Assembly: GCF_900107705.1 (NCBI RefSeq)
Contig: NZ_FNRE01000002.1
Coordinates: 308,131 to 372,130 of the forward strand
From: Prevotella sp. tc2-28
Lineage (GTDB): Bacteria > Bacteroidota > Bacteroidia > Bacteroidales > Bacteroidaceae
Direction of reading: 5' to 3'
Length of the DNA stretch: 64,000 nucleotides
Each line of letters opens with the position of its first letter. Position 1 is the first letter of the stretch. Both the position numbers and the translations under genes were made by a program. Under the pieces are notes generated by a model. That model saw only the letters and a list, made by a program, of their open reading frames with translations. It had not been told where the DNA came from and did no database searches. Of this stretch, positions 52,451 through 63,420 are shown piece after piece.

Positions 52451-53546
52451 CCTCATGGGCGGCCTGCGCCATAGCTTCGTAGGCACGCTCGCTGGGATGC
52501 AGGTGGTCACCACTGTCATAGCCGTCGGCAAACGCCTTGGGATTAGCCGTGCTGCGAACAGCCTCGTCGAAATCAACGCAGCCGTCGAAGATGGTTGATG
52601 TGCGCAGCCATTGATTGAATGCCTGTCGCATCGACTCTCTTTCTTCATTATAGGTACGCCATCCCAAGATAGGCAGTAACGTTCCACTCCATACCTTCAA
52701 GCCCATTGCCTTGGCTGGTTTGACGTAGATATCCTCCACACCTTGTTCCATCTCCGCTACCGTTGGCAAGTCACTCCACGGACGGAAGGGATTCACACCG
52801 GTTCCCACGGGGTGGATGATGTCGTTGATGCCGTGTTGGATAATCACATCGGTAGCTCCGGCAACGTTCATTTCTATGGGGAAACGCGTAGCGCCCTTCA
52901 AGCCATAGGCCTGGTATGTGATGCAGTCGTACTGGCGCAAAATGCGTGTACCACTTACGGCACGACGAATAACAGATACCTTGGAACCGAAGGCAAGCTG
53001 TGCCAGATAGTCCGGCCACGACTGGGCAGTGATGGAGTCGCCATAGCACACCACCGCATGGTTGTCAGCCGATGTCAGCACATCGATAGTGTTCAGGAAA
53101 TAGAACCAGTTGGTACTACGTGACAGGTCGGGCGGCAACGCGTCGGCCTCGGTAAAGTCGCCGTAGGCAAAGTATCCTTTCGACAGCGGTCCAGTTATCA
53201 GCGTCCCGCTGTTCATCTGCGTATAGTCAGCCAGATAGAAGCTCACTACAATGGTATCACCACAACTCACGGCATAGCTGATGGCATCGCTCTCTACCTC
53301 CTTGCCTGGCATGAGACAGACACTTGGCCCTCCGGAAAAGGTAATCGGCGTATGACCGACAAAGAGCTTCGACAAGGTCACCGGTTCCGTGCCTGTAAGG
53401 TTGGAGAACCTGAAACGGAGCATGCTGCCACTAAAGCACATCCTGACGGGGTAACGCAGCGTGAGGTCTTTGGCATAGGTGGCTTCACGCCGGTTGGTGA
53501 TAGAGGTGGCATTACCCCAGCAAGCCACCCATTTGTGATTAATCAT
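52398..53546 (-). CDS. SGNH/GDSL-family esterase
   Basis: 382-residue hydrolase with an N-terminal beta-sandwich (about 1-150) like carbohydrate esterases and a C-terminal SGNH domain: VVCYGDSIT with nucleophile Ser near 170, AVSGTRIL (Gly), QHGINDIIHP (Asn), GDHLHPSERAY (Asp-His). No signal peptide is evident, so it may be cytoplasmic or the true start may be hidden. Follows the GH3 beta-glucosidase gene after 50 bases, so both probably act on acylated glycans. Overlaps the LolA-like gene end by 53 bases. Confidence 0.85.
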   Translation of the reverse strand: MINHKWVACWGNATSITNRREATYAKDLTLRYPVRMCFSGSMLRFRFSNLTGTEPVTLSKLFVGHTPITFSGGPSVCLMPGKEVESDAISYAVSCGDTIVVSFYLADYTQMNSGTLITGPLSKGYFAYGDFTEADALPPDLSRSTNWFYFLNTIDVLTSADNHAVVCYGDSITAQSWPDYLAQLAFGSKVSVIRRAVSGTRILRQYDCITYQAYGLKGATRFPIEMNVAGATDVIIQHGINDIIHPVGTGVNPFRPWSDLPTVAEMEQGVEDIYVKPAKAMGLKVWSGTLLPILGWRTYNEERESMRQAFNQWLRTSTIFDGCVDFDEAVRSTANPKAFADGYDSGDHLHPSERAYEAMAQAAHEAICGLQTHNACIAREET

Positions 53547-53596
53547 TAACTAAATCTAAATAATATCCAACAAAAACAAGCAACATCTTCAACAGT

Positions 53597-55918
53597 CTAT
53601 TTTTTGAATGACAAAGTCTGGGTACATGTGACAGGAACCGACAACCCACCGACCTTCAACTGGAAGTCACCCTCCTCAAGTAGCCATTGGCCGTCGGCTC
53701 CGACAAATGCCAGTTCACGTGCCGGAAGACGGAACGTAACGGTCTGCTGTTGACCGGGTTGCAAGTCTACCTTCGTGAAATCTCTAAGCCGCTTGTTGTC
53801 AGGAACGATGGAAGCCACGAGGTCGCTAGAATACAGCAATACAGGTTCCTTGCCTGCACGCTGGCCATTGTTCTTCACGTCTACGCTGATGGTCAACACG
53901 TCGTCAGCCTTAAACGATGTCTTGTCCACACGAAGGTTGGAGTAAGCGAAGGTGGTATAACTCAAGCCAAAGCCAAAAGGCCATTGCAGACTGACCTTAG
54001 CGTCATAGTTATAGGCGCCAGCCATTGTGCCCACCTCTTCGCTGACCTTATAGTCATAGGTATAGAGCGAGTTAATCTCACGCGGATAGGTGTAAGGCAT
54101 CTTGGCAGAGAAGTTAGCCTTGCCGCTGAGCAGGTTGGCCAACGCATCAGCACCATAGTTTCCTGGTAGCAGGATGTCGACGACCGCTTTGGCAAGCGGT
54201 TCGATGTCTGCAATCAGGCGTGGACGTCCTTCGTTCAGTATCAGAATGATAGGTTTGCCGGTCTTTGCCAACTGCTTGACCAGTTCACGCTGGTTCTCCG
54301 AGAGCCACAGGTCTGAGAGGTTTCCTGGAGTCTCTGTATAGGAGTTCTCACCGATACAGGCTATGATGATGTCAGCCTTCTGTGCAGCATTGACAGCCTT
54401 GGCTATCTGCGGTTCCTTTTCTTCGTAGTAGGCCCCTTCTTCGTTGTAAACGACACCTTGTTCCAGGATAACGTTCTCTTTTCCGTATTCCAGGCATAGT
54501 GCTTCATAGATGGTGTTATACTTTTCACTCAGGTCTTCAGCCTTCGAACCCTGCCAAGTGTATGACCAGCCACCGTTCAGACAACGCATCTGGTTGGCAT
54601 TCGGTCCAGTGAGCAGTATCTTCTTGCCCTTTGCCAATGGCAGGATTCCGCCTTCATTCTTCAGCAGCACCTCACTCTCCTCAGCTGCGCGTAGTGATTT
54701 GGCAGCAAACTCAGCACTACCGAACTTCTCGTAGCCCTTGCCTCCGGTATTGGGTTGCTCGAACAATCCGAGACGATATTTGACACGAAGGATTCGACGA
54801 ACGGCATCGTCGATGCGCGTCATGCTCACCTTGCCCTCCGTTACCAGTTCCTTCAGCAGGATGCAGAAGTCAACGCTATAGGGGTCCATCGACATATCGA
54901 TACCTGCATTGACGGCTATCCGAACAGCATCTTTCTTGTCCTTGGCCACATGCTCCCGCTGGAACAGGTTATTGATATCAGCCCAGTCGGTAACCAGCAT
55001 GCCGTCCCATTGCAAGTCTTCCTTCAGCCATTGTGTCAGGTATTCATAGCTGGCATGCAAGGGAACCCCATTGACAGAAGCCGAGTTCACCATCATCGTC
55101 AGCGTTCCTGCCAATGCAGCCTGACGGAAAGGCTCGAAATACTTCTCGCGCAACATTTGCGGCGAGAGGTAGGCGGGCGTGCGGTCTTTTCCCGTCCAGG
55201 GTGCTCCATAGGCAAAATAATGCTTCGTGCTGGTTCCCACATGATAGCGGTCTATGTGGTTGTTATCCTCGCCCTGATAGCCTTTCACCTCGGCAACAAC
55301 CATCTTGGAGTTGACGACGGCATCCTCACCGAAACTCTCGTAGATGCGTGGCCAGCGGGCATCACGCCCTAGGTCGACAACGGGATTGTATACCCACGGA
55401 CAATTAGCTGCGCGACTCTCATAAGCCGTCACCTCAGCCATCTCGCGTGCCAGTTCCACATTGAACGAAGCACCGAGGTTGATGGGTTGCGGGAAGAGTG
55501 TTCCCCCCTGGGTATAAGTCACTCCGTGGTTATGGTCGAGTCCATAGATATCGGGAATGCCAAGATAGGTCATCGACTTCTTCTGAATCAGCTGAATCCA
55601 GTATTGCCATTGCTCAACGGTAGCAGCACGCGTTCCTGGAGCATTCAGCAGCGAGCCCACCTTCCACTTTGAAATCAAGGTGTCGAGCATCGTCTCGTTC
55701 AGTTTCCAGGTGCCTGTGGGGTCGTACTTTCCCATGATGTCCAGGTTCAGTTCGAGCATCTGTCCGATTTTCTCGTCGAGTGTCATCCTCGACAGGGTCT
55801 TCTCTATGCTGCTTTCCAACTTGGCATCTCGGGGGATGGCCGGTTTCACACGATTCTGCGCCTGCATCCCCATTGGCAGGATACAAGCCATAACGACTGT
55901 CATTACAATAGTTCTCAT
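53597..55918 (-). CDS. bglX: Glycoside hydrolase family 3 beta-glucosidase
   Basis: 773-residue exported glycosidase releasing glucose or xylose from glucan or xylan fragments. Signal peptide [22 protein letters not shown]3 N-domain: [49 protein letters not shown], nucleophile Asp in [10 protein letters not shown] (near 313). C-domain: [21 protein letters not shown] and a final fibronectin III-like part (about 680-773). Upstream of the SGNH esterase in a two-gene operon. Its closeness to GH3 groups active on beta-1,4 links is inference. Confidence 0.93.
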   Translation of the reverse strand: MRTIVMTVVMACILPMGMQAQNRVKPAIPRDAKLESSIEKTLSRMTLDEKIGQMLELNLDIMGKYDPTGTWKLNETMLDTLISKWKVGSLLNAPGTRAATVEQWQYWIQLIQKKSMTYLGIPDIYGLDHNHGVTYTQGGTLFPQPINLGASFNVELAREMAEVTAYESRAANCPWVYNPVVDLGRDARWPRIYESFGEDAVVNSKMVVAEVKGYQGEDNNHIDRYHVGTSTKHYFAYGAPWTGKDRTPAYLSPQMLREKYFEPFRQAALAGTLTMMVNSASVNGVPLHASYEYLTQWLKEDLQWDGMLVTDWADINNLFQREHVAKDKKDAVRIAVNAGIDMSMDPYSVDFCILLKELVTEGKVSMTRIDDAVRRILRVKYRLGLFEQPNTGGKGYEKFGSAEFAAKSLRAAEESEVLLKNEGGILPLAKGKKILLTGPNANQMRCLNGGWSYTWQGSKAEDLSEKYNTIYEALCLEYGKENVILEQGVVYNEEGAYYEEKEPQIAKAVNAAQKADIIIACIGENSYTETPGNLSDLWLSENQRELVKQLAKTGKPIILILNEGRPRLIADIEPLAKAVVDILLPGNYGADALANLLSGKANFSAKMPYTYPREINSLYTYDYKVSEEVGTMAGAYNYDAKVSLQWPFGFGLSYTTFAYSNLRVDKTSFKADDVLTISVDVKNNGQRAGKEPVLLYSSDLVASIVPDNKRLRDFTKVDLQPGQQQTVTFRLPARELAFVGADGQWLLEEGDFQLKVGGLSVPVTCTQTLSFKK

Positions 55919-55952
55919 ATACTTTAATATTTTCTTAGGTCAGAGGTGAGTG

Positions 55953-55960
55953 CAAAGTTA
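55953..55960 (-). promoter_or_regulatory. Promoter -7 element of the beta-glucosidase operon
   Basis: TAACTTTG on the minus strand, 35 bases before the start; back to back with the ruvC promoter. Confidence 0.55.
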
Positions 55961-55979
55961 CGCAATTTATCTTAATAAA

Positions 55980-56011
55980 TTTGGTTTTTCACGCTTTTTA
56001 TCATATCTTTG
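55980..56011 (+). promoter_or_regulatory. ruvC promoter
   Basis: -33 TTTG (55980-55983), spacer 20, -7 TATCTTTG (56004-56011), 10 bases before the start codon. Confidence 0.7.
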
Positions 56012-56020
56012 CAAATTGGA

Positions 56021-56590
56021 ATGGAAAAGATCATACTGGGCATCGACCCTGGAACGAATATCATGGGCTATGGCGTCATCAAGGTGAAGGACGGCAAGGC
56101 AGAGATGATCACGATGGGTGTCATCGACCTGCGCAAATTTGGTGACGGTTATCTGAAACTGGGCCATATCTTCGAACGAGTGACGGGCATCATCAACGCC
56201 TACCTGCCCGACGAGATGGCCATCGAGGCTCCTTTCTTCGGAAAGAACGTGCAGACCATGCTGAAACTGGGACGCGCCCAGGGAACGGCCATTGCCGCTG
56301 CTATCCACCACGGGGTTCCCATTCACGAATATGCCCCGATGAAAATCAAGATGGCCATCACGGGCAACGGAGCCGCCTCGAAGGAACAGGTTGCCGGCAT
56401 GCTCCAACGACTGCTGAAGTTCGACAAGGAGGCGCTGGGCAAGTTCATGGATGCCACCGACGCCCTGGGAGCTGCCTACTGCCACTTCATGCAGATGAAC
56501 CGCCCGGAGAGCCAAGCCCACTATAAGGGATGGAAAGATTTCGTAAACAAGAACCAAGACAAAGTAAGCAAGACGATATGCAAAAAGTAA
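56021..56590 (+). CDS. ruvC: Holliday junction resolvase RuvC
   Basis: 189-residue endonuclease cutting Holliday junctions. Active-site acids are in [14 protein letters not shown] (Asp9), [11 protein letters not shown] (Glu near 68) and [13 protein letters not shown] (Asp near 147). ATG 56021 is used; a start four codons upstream precedes the family's first strand. The last 13 bases overlap the ABC ATPase gene, which reads the end in another frame. Confidence 0.95.
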   Translation: MEKIILGIDPGTNIMGYGVIKVKDGKAEMITMGVIDLRKFGDGYLKLGHIFERVTGIINAYLPDEMAIEAPFFGKNVQTMLKLGRAQGTAIAAAIHHGVPIHEYAPMKIKMAITGNGAASKEQVAGMLQRLLKFDKEALGKFMDATDALGAAYCHFMQMNRPESQAHYKGWKDFVNKNQDKVSKTICKK

Positions 56591-57927
56591 CAGCCGTCGT
56601 AGGACGAAACGGAAGCGGAAAGACGCGCTATATCGACCAACTGCGCAAGACGCTGGCCTCTGACCGCGTGCGCTATATGGCCTTCACCGACTCCTATGGA
56701 GTCAATGTTGACGGACAATATTACCTACAACTGCGATGGAACCAGCACGACATCGACCACGAGACGCCTACCGTTGGCGAACTCTTGGAGCGTGCCTACC
56801 ATTTGGCGGGCGACGACACCGATGAGCGCCGCCAGTTGCAAAAGCACTTGTACCGTCTCTTCCACATGGAGGAGTTCCTGGACAAATACATCATCACGCT
56901 CTCGAGTGGCGAACTGCGCAAGTTCCAACTGACGAAGACACTGTTCTCCAATCCTCGGTTGCTTATCATGGACAACCCCTTTATCGGACTGGATGCCGAG
57001 ACGCGCGACCAGTTGAAGGAACTCCTGAGGATGCTGTCCGAGGAGCGCGACATGGAAATCATGCTGGTACTCTCGAAGACCGACGACATTCCTGATTTCG
57101 TCGACAAGATTATCGAGATTTCCGACGATGCCGAAAGTGCCGAATATCCCACGCCCTCCGACTACTATGCCCATCAGCAACCCGTTCCGCCTCACGTGCT
57201 GAGCGACGAGAAGCGACAGGCCATCCTTGACCTGCCCTATCACGACAACGACTACGACTGCCAGCGCGTGGTGGAGATGAAGGGTGTCAGTATCCGCTAT
57301 GGCGAGCGCACCATTCTGAAAGACCTCGACTGGACTGTGATGAATGGCGAACGGTGGGCGCTGTCAGGACAAAATGGCAGCGGCAAGTCTACCCTGTTGT
57401 CACTTGTCTGTGCCGACAATCCGCAGAGCTATGCCTGCGACATCACCCTCTTCGACCGTCCGCGAGGCTCTGGCGAAAGCATCTGGGACATCAAGAAACA
57501 CATCGGCTATGTGTCACCCGAGATGCACCGCTCCTACAAACGCGACCTGCCTGCCATCCGCATCGTGGCCAGCGGACTCATGGACTCCATCGGACTCTAT
57601 GCCGTTCCCAACGAGCAAGACTACGACAAGTGCCGCTGGTGGCTCGACATCTTCGGCATCGGCCATCTGGCAGAACGCCGCTTCCTGCAGTTGTCAAGTG
57701 GCGAACAACGACTGATTCTGCTGGCCCGTGCCTTCGTCAAAGACCCGCAGCTGCTCATCCTCGACGAGCCCCTTCACGGACTCGACCTCTGGAACCGCCG
57801 ACTGGCCAAGGATGTCATTGAGACGTTTTGTCAGCGCCGCAACAAGACCATGGTCATGGTGACACACTACGAGACCGAATTGCCCAAAGGCATAACTAAC
57901 AAATTGTTTTTGGCACGGAATTTGTAA
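56578..57927 (+). CDS. Tandem ABC ATPase (ModF/PhrA-like)
   Basis: 449-residue soluble protein with two ABC domains and no membrane segment. Domain 1: Walker [12 protein letters not shown] (about 8-18), signature [13 protein letters not shown], Walker [13 protein letters not shown], where the catalytic Glu is replaced by Asn. Domain 2: [12 protein letters not shown] near 262, [27 protein letters not shown], complete. It resembles ModF/PhrA, whose roles are not settled. One of two ATP sites is probably inactive. ATG 56578 overlaps ruvC by 13 bases. No permease is nearby. Confidence 0.85.
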   Translation: MQKVTAVVGRNGSGKTRYIDQLRKTLASDRVRYMAFTDSYGVNVDGQYYLQLRWNQHDIDHETPTVGELLERAYHLAGDDTDERRQLQKHLYRLFHMEEFLDKYIITLSSGELRKFQLTKTLFSNPRLLIMDNPFIGLDAETRDQLKELLRMLSEERDMEIMLVLSKTDDIPDFVDKIIEISDDAESAEYPTPSDYYAHQQPVPPHVLSDEKRQAILDLPYHDNDYDCQRVVEMKGVSIRYGERTILKDLDWTVMNGERWALSGQNGSGKSTLLSLVCADNPQSYACDITLFDRPRGSGESIWDIKKHIGYVSPEMHRSYKRDLPAIRIVASGLMDSIGLYAVPNEQDYDKCRWWLDIFGIGHLAERRFLQLSSGEQRLILLARAFVKDPQLLILDEPLHGLDLWNRRLAKDVIETFCQRRNKTMVMVTHYETELPKGITNKLFLARNL

Positions 57928-57964
57928 CCTGCTAAATTGTAAAATTGTAAAATCATTAAATCCC

Positions 57965-60493
57965 GTGACTAGTCAATTCTCACCAAAAGTATCTGAAGTC
58001 CTCGCCTTCTCACGCGACGAAGCCAGCCGCCTCGCCAGCAGCAGCGTGGGCCCTGAGCATCTCTTGCTCGGACTCATGCGTGTCAAAGACGGGCCGGTAA
58101 CGGAACTGCTACAACGGCTGAACATCAATATCCAGTCGGTGAAGACCGAACTGGAGATGCGCGTCAAGGAGGATGAGATAGGAATGCCCATACACACCCG
58201 CGACCTCGTGCTCAACGAGAAAGCCAGCAACATTCTGAAACTGGCTGTCCTCGAGGCACGCCTGCAACGGACAACGCGAGTGGAGGAACAGCATTTGCTG
58301 TTGGCTATCCTGCACGACCAAGTGGACAACGGAGCAAAACATGTATTGGAAATGAACAATGTGAATTATGAAGACGCGCTGACCTTGTTCAGCGTGAAAA
58401 ACGGTATAGGTCTGCCCGACGAAGACTATGAAGAAGAAGAGCAGACCGGCAATGCTGCCAGCGGTAGCCATCAGTCGGGAACGACACAGACCACCACGCA
58501 GCAAAAGACGAAGTCGAAGACGCCTGTGCTCGACAACTTCGGCACCGACCTGACGCGTCAGGCTGCTGAAGGCAAGCTGGACCCTTGTGTGGGTCGCGAG
58601 CGCGAGATACAGCGTGTCATCGAGATTCTGGGGCGCCGCAAGAAGAACAACCCCATCCTGATTGGCGAGCCTGGTGTCGGAAAGAGTGCCATCGTCGAAG
58701 GACTGGCTCAGATGATCAGCCATCGCCATTGCTCTCCCACCCTGTTCAACAAGCGGCTGGTCACCCTCGACATGACGGGAGTGGTGGCTGGCACCAAGTA
58801 TCGCGGACAGTTTGAGGAGCGCATGAAGATGCTGGTGAAGGAACTCGAGCAGAACCCCGACATCATCGTCTTCGTCGACGAGATACACACCCTCATCGGA
58901 GCTGGTTCCACACCGGGTTCGATGGATGCTGCCAACATCCTGAAACCAGCGTTGGCGCGCGGCACCATCCAATGTATCGGAGCAACGACACTCGACGAGT
59001 ATCGCAACTCCATCGAGAAGGACGGCGCCCTGGAGCGCAGATTCCAGAAGGTGGTTGTGGAACCGACATCCAACGAGGAGACGCTCGAGATTCTGCACAA
59101 CCTGCGCGACCGCTACGAGTACCATCATCATGTCAACTATACCGACGAGGCTCTCGAGGCATGTGTCAAACTGACAGCCCGCTATGTCACCGACCGCTTC
59201 ATGCCCGACAAGGCCATCGATGCGCTCGACGAGGTAGGCTCGCGCGTACATTTGAAGAATGCCAACATCCCACCGGAAATCACGGAGAAGGAACAGGAAA
59301 TCAAGCACGTCACGGAGAAGAAGCAACAGGCCGTCAGCAACCAGAACTTCGAACTGGCAGCCAGCTATCGTGACCGCCAGACCGTGTTGGAAAAGGAACT
59401 GCAGGAAATGAACCGCAAATGGCTGGAAGGCGAAACCGATGTCCGCCAGACGGTTACCGCCGAGGAAGTTGCCGACGTGGTCAGCATGATGACCGGTGTT
59501 CCCGTCCAGCGCATGGCTCAGGAGGAAGGTATCCGCCTGAGGGGAATGGCTCAGGAGCTGAAAAGCCAGGTTATCGCCCAGGACAAGGCTATCGACAAGA
59601 TGGTCAAGGCCATCCAGCGCAACCGTGTCGGACTGAAAGACCCCAACCATCCTATCGGAGCCTTCATGTTCCTCGGTCCCACTGGTGTCGGCAAGACCTA
59701 TCTGGCTAAGAAACTGGCTGAGTTCATGTTTGGCTCTGCCGATGCCCTGATACGCGTCGACATGAGCGAATATACCGAGTCGTTCAACGTGTCGCGACTC
59801 ATCGGAGCACCTCCGGGATATGTAGGCTACGAGGAGGGCGGACAACTCACCGAGCGCGTTCGCCGTCGCCCCTACTCCATCGTCTTGCTTGACGAGATAG
59901 AGAAGGCTCACGGCAATGTGTTCAACCTGCTGCTGCAGGTGCTCGACGAAGGTCGCCTGACGGATGGCAACGGTCGTTTCGTCGACTTCCGCAACACGGT
60001 CATCATCATGACCTCGAATGCCGGTACGCGCCAGCTGAAGGACTTCGGTCGCGGCGTGGGCTTCAACACGTCCTCGTCGGCACTCATGCTCAACGAACAG
60101 GACAAGGAGCATGCCCGCCAGATTGTGCAGAAAGCGCTCTCGAAGCAGTTCTCGCCGGAGTTCCTCAACCGCCTGGACGAGATTATCACCTTCGACCAGC
60201 TCGACCTGGCTGCCATCAAGCAGATTATCGATGTCGAACTGAAGGGGCTCTACAAGCGCATCGGCGAACTGGGCTTCCAGATTGAGCTGAGCGACGAGGC
60301 CAAGGCCTTTGTGGCCGAGAAGGGCTACGACGTGCAGTTTGGTGCCCGTCCGCTGAAGCGAGCCATCCAGAGCTATATCGAAGACGGCATCTCCGAACTG
60401 ATTGTCAACGGCGACCTGCCTGCAGGCGCTACGATATATATAAATAAGGTAGACGGAAAAGACGAATTGTCGTTCGATGCCAAAAGCAACTGA
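57965..60493 (+). CDS. clpC: ATP-dependent Clp protease ATPase ClpC
   Basis: 842-residue AAA+ unfoldase feeding ClpP. N-domain about 1-145, first AAA module with [16 protein letters not shown] (about 235), central coiled insertion ([17 protein letters not shown] near 445), second AAA module with [16 protein letters not shown] (about 570) and [20 protein letters not shown]. ClpC rather than ClpB because the middle domain is short. The chosen start is GTG 57965, giving [20 protein letters not shown]; no ATG near fits. Preceded by AATTGTAAA-type repeats. Confidence 0.93.
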   Translation: MTSQFSPKVSEVLAFSRDEASRLASSSVGPEHLLLGLMRVKDGPVTELLQRLNINIQSVKTELEMRVKEDEIGMPIHTRDLVLNEKASNILKLAVLEARLQRTTRVEEQHLLLAILHDQVDNGAKHVLEMNNVNYEDALTLFSVKNGIGLPDEDYEEEEQTGNAASGSHQSGTTQTTTQQKTKSKTPVLDNFGTDLTRQAAEGKLDPCVGREREIQRVIEILGRRKKNNPILIGEPGVGKSAIVEGLAQMISHRHCSPTLFNKRLVTLDMTGVVAGTKYRGQFEERMKMLVKELEQNPDIIVFVDEIHTLIGAGSTPGSMDAANILKPALARGTIQCIGATTLDEYRNSIEKDGALERRFQKVVVEPTSNEETLEILHNLRDRYEYHHHVNYTDEALEACVKLTARYVTDRFMPDKAIDALDEVGSRVHLKNANIPPEITEKEQEIKHVTEKKQQAVSNQNFELAASYRDRQTVLEKELQEMNRKWLEGETDVRQTVTAEEVADVVSMMTGVPVQRMAQEEGIRLRGMAQELKSQVIAQDKAIDKMVKAIQRNRVGLKDPNHPIGAFMFLGPTGVGKTYLAKKLAEFMFGSADALIRVDMSEYTESFNVSRLIGAPPGYVGYEEGGQLTERVRRRPYSIVLLDEIEKAHGNVFNLLLQVLDEGRLTDGNGRFVDFRNTVIIMTSNAGTRQLKDFGRGVGFNTSSSALMLNEQDKEHARQIVQKALSKQFSPEFLNRLDEIITFDQLDLAAIKQIIDVELKGLYKRIGELGFQIELSDEAKAFVAEKGYDVQFGARPLKRAIQSYIEDGISELIVNGDLPAGATIYINKVDGKDELSFDAKSN

Positions 60494-60499
60494 TAGCCG

Positions 60500-63343
60500 A
60501 TGAGTGACTGCATAGAGATCAAGGGAGCCAGGGTCAACAACCTGAAGAATATCGACGTCAAGATTCCCCGCGACAAACTGGTTGTCGTTGCCGGGGTGTC
60601 GGGTAGCGGAAAGTCGTCGCTGGCTTTCGACACGCTCTATGCCGAGGGACAGCGTCGCTATGTGGAGAGCCTGTCCAGCTATGCCCGCCAGTTTCTGGGG
60701 CGCATGAACAAGCCGGAGTGCGACTTCATTAAGGGCATCCCGCCCGCCATCGCCATCGAGCAGAAGGTCATCTCGCGCAACCCGCGCTCTACCGTCGGCA
60801 CCACGACGGAAATCTACGAATACCTGCGACTGCTCTATGCCCGCATCGGACACACCTATTCGCCCATCAGCGGACAGGAGGTCAAGAAGCATTCCACCGA
60901 GGACATCATCCAATGTACCCGGCAATATGCGCAAGGCACCAAATATGTGGTGATGGCTCCTATCCGACCGGCTGAGGGACGAACCGTCGAACAACAGCTC
61001 CAGCTGTACATCCAGAACGGTTATGCCCGCATGGCTGTCAACGGCAATATCCAACGCATCGACGACTTTCTGGCCGAACATGCTGAGATTGACCAGCACT
61101 CGGAACTATACCTCGTCATCGACCGCTTGTCTGTCGACGATGCCAAGGATGTCGTTTCCCGACTCGTCGACTCTGCCGAGACGGCGTTCTACGAGGGCAA
61201 CGGAAGCTGCCGGCTGATGTTCCTGCCCTCCAATATCTGCTACGACTTCTCGATGCGCTTCGAGGCCGACGGCATCACCTTCGAGGAGCCTTCCGACAAC
61301 ATGTTCTCATTCAACTCGCCTGCCGGTGCCTGTCCTGAGTGTCAGGGCTTCGGCAAGATTATCGGCATCGACGAACATCTGGTCATCCCCAACACCACGC
61401 TCTCCGTCTACGACGGTTGTGTGGTTTGCTGGCACGGCGAGAAGATGAAGATGTGGAAGGACGAGTTCTGCCGGCGCGCTGCCCTGAAAGAAAACTGCGA
61501 CGCCAACGGAGTCGGTTTTCCCATTTTCGAACCCTATTATAACCTGACACAGCAGCAGAAGGACCAGCTGTGGCACGGGCTGCCCTCCGACCGCCATCGC
61601 GACATTCACGACCAGGTGTCCATCGACGCCTTCTTCCAGATGGTCAAGGAGAACCAGTACAAGATACAATACCGCGTCATGCTGAGCCGCTATCGGGGCA
61701 AGACCGACTGTCCGAAGTGTCACGGCACCCGACTGAAACCCGAGGCTGACTATGTCAAGATTGGCGGGCGCAGCATCAGCGACCTTGTGCAGATGCCCAT
61801 CGTGCGGCTGAAGCAATGGTTCGACCAGCTGGAACTGACCGAACTGGAACAGCAGACCGGGCGCCGGCTGCTCACCGAGATCAATGCCCGACTGCAATTC
61901 CTGCTCGACGTCGGACTGGGCTACCTCACGCTCAACCGCATGTCCAACTCGCTCAGCGGCGGCGAGAGCCAGCGCATCAACCTGACCACCTCGCTGGGGT
62001 CATCGCTCGTGGGCTCGCTCTATATCCTCGACGAGCCCAGCATCGGACTCCATCCGCGCGACACTGACCGGCTCATCAAGGTGCTGAAAGAGTTGCGCGA
62101 CCTCGGCAATACCGTTGTCATCGTCGAACACGACGAGGAAATCATGCGCGCTGCCGACTACCTCATCGATGTCGGTCCTGATGCCGGCCGACTGGGTGGT
62201 GAAATCGTCTTCCAGGGCAATGCCGAGGAGGTCACGAAAGCGGCGCTGAAGAAATACCCCAAGAGCTATACCGTTCGCTACCTGACGCATGAGGACGAGA
62301 TTCCCGTCCCCCAGAGCCGTCGCCCATGGAACCGCAAGATCATCATCAAGGGAGCCCGCATGAACAACCTCAAGGGCGTCACCGTCGAGATACCGCTCAA
62401 CGTCATGACCGTCGTCACCGGCGTCAGCGGCAGCGGCAAGTCGTCGCTCATCAAGGGCATCCTCTACCCCGCCCTCAAGCGCCATCTTGGCGAGGTGGCC
62501 GACGTGCCGGGCGAATATATGGGACTCGATGGCGACTACCTGGCCGTCAAGCATGTCGAGTTTGTCGACCAGAACCCTATCGGCAAGTCCACACGCTCCA
62601 ACCCCGCCACCTATGTCAAGGCTTACGACGCCATCCGCGACCTCTTTGCCGACCAACCGCTCTCCAAGCAGATGGGCTTCACGGCGCAGTACTTCTCGTT
62701 CAATGCCGACGGAGGCCGCTGCGACGAGTGTAAGGGTGCCGGCGTCATCACCGTTGAGATGCAGTTCATGGCCGACCTCGTGCTGCAATGCGAGGCGTGT
62801 CACGGCCGCCGATTCAAGCGCGACATCCTCGACGTCAGATACGAAGGCAAGAACATCGACGACGTGCTGAACATGACCATCAGCGAGGCCCTCGAATTCT
62901 TTGCCGCCCACGGACAGAAAACCATCGTCAACCGACTGAAGCCGCTCGAGGATGTCGGACTCGGCTATATCAAACTCGGACAGAACTCATCAACGCTCTC
63001 CGGTGGCGAGAACCAGCGCGTCAAGCTGGCCTACTTCATCGGACAGGAGAAGCAGGAACCCACCCTCTTCATCTTCGACGAGCCTACCACCGGCCTCCAT
63101 TTCCACGACATCGAGCGCCTGCTGGCTGCCTTCAATGCCCTCATCGCGCGCGGCCACTCCATCCTCATCATCGAGCACAACATGGAGATCATCAAGTGTG
63201 CCGACCACATCATCGACATGGGACCCGACGGAGGCGACCGCGGAGGCGAGGTGGTGGCCACCGGAACCCCTGAGCAGATCATCGCCTGCGAGCAAAGCCT
63301 CACGGGAAAGTATCTGAAGTTAGAGGTGAGTGGTAAGAGGTAA
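60500..63343 (+). CDS. uvrA: Excinuclease ABC subunit A (UvrA)
   Basis: 947-residue damage-recognition ATPase of nucleotide excision repair. Two ABC modules: Walker A GVSGSGKSSLAF (about 34) and GVSGSGKSSLIKG (about 640); signatures SGGESQRINL and SGGENQRVKLAYF. Zinc modules: CPECQGFG and CPKCHGTRLK in the first half, CDECKGAG...CEACHGRR in the second. The CxxC pair that usually precedes SFNSPAGACPEC is missing (NICYDF only), so one zinc site is incomplete; this may be a paralogue class. The final LEVSGKR and stop are encoded by GAGGTGAG repeat. Follows clpC after 6 bases. Confidence 0.93.
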   Translation: MSDCIEIKGARVNNLKNIDVKIPRDKLVVVAGVSGSGKSSLAFDTLYAEGQRRYVESLSSYARQFLGRMNKPECDFIKGIPPAIAIEQKVISRNPRSTVGTTTEIYEYLRLLYARIGHTYSPISGQEVKKHSTEDIIQCTRQYAQGTKYVVMAPIRPAEGRTVEQQLQLYIQNGYARMAVNGNIQRIDDFLAEHAEIDQHSELYLVIDRLSVDDAKDVVSRLVDSAETAFYEGNGSCRLMFLPSNICYDFSMRFEADGITFEEPSDNMFSFNSPAGACPECQGFGKIIGIDEHLVIPNTTLSVYDGCVVCWHGEKMKMWKDEFCRRAALKENCDANGVGFPIFEPYYNLTQQQKDQLWHGLPSDRHRDIHDQVSIDAFFQMVKENQYKIQYRVMLSRYRGKTDCPKCHGTRLKPEADYVKIGGRSISDLVQMPIVRLKQWFDQLELTELEQQTGRRLLTEINARLQFLLDVGLGYLTLNRMSNSLSGGESQRINLTTSLGSSLVGSLYILDEPSIGLHPRDTDRLIKVLKELRDLGNTVVIVEHDEEIMRAADYLIDVGPDAGRLGGEIVFQGNAEEVTKAALKKYPKSYTVRYLTHEDEIPVPQSRRPWNRKIIIKGARMNNLKGVTVEIPLNVMTVVTGVSGSGKSSLIKGILYPALKRHLGEVADVPGEYMGLDGDYLAVKHVEFVDQNPIGKSTRSNPATYVKAYDAIRDLFADQPLSKQMGFTAQYFSFNADGGRCDECKGAGVITVEMQFMADLVLQCEACHGRRFKRDILDVRYEGKNIDDVLNMTISEALEFFAAHGQKTIVNRLKPLEDVGLGYIKLGQNSSTLSGGENQRVKLAYFIGQEKQEPTLFIFDEPTTGLHFHDIERLLAAFNALIARGHSILIIEHNMEIIKCADHIIDMGPDGGDRGGEVVATGTPEQIIACEQSLTGKYLKLEVSGKR

Positions 63344-63357
63344 GAGGTGAGAGGGAT
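63324..63357 (+). repeat. GAGGTGAG/GAGGTAAG repeat at the uvrA end
   Basis: About four units, the first of which code for the last residues of UvrA and its stop TAA, then continue into the intergenic gap. Confidence 0.85.
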
Positions 63358-63365
63358 GAGATAAG

Positions 63366-63402
63366 AAAAAAAGGGGCCGGCATTGATTGCCAGTCCCCTT
63401 TC
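63366..63402. terminator. Bidirectional terminator between uvrA and the HU-family gene
   Basis: AAAGGGG-CCGGCA with TGCCAG-T-CCCCTTT around TTGAT. A run of A on the left and T-containing flank on the right let it serve both convergent genes. Confidence 0.8.
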
Positions 63403-63420
63403 CACTTTGGGTTCAGTCGC

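Noticed and set aside
58109..61099. A 996-codon open frame on the minus strand
   Set aside because: It lies entirely antisense to clpC and uvrA, both of which have clear motifs, and its translation shows no domain. It results from codon bias.
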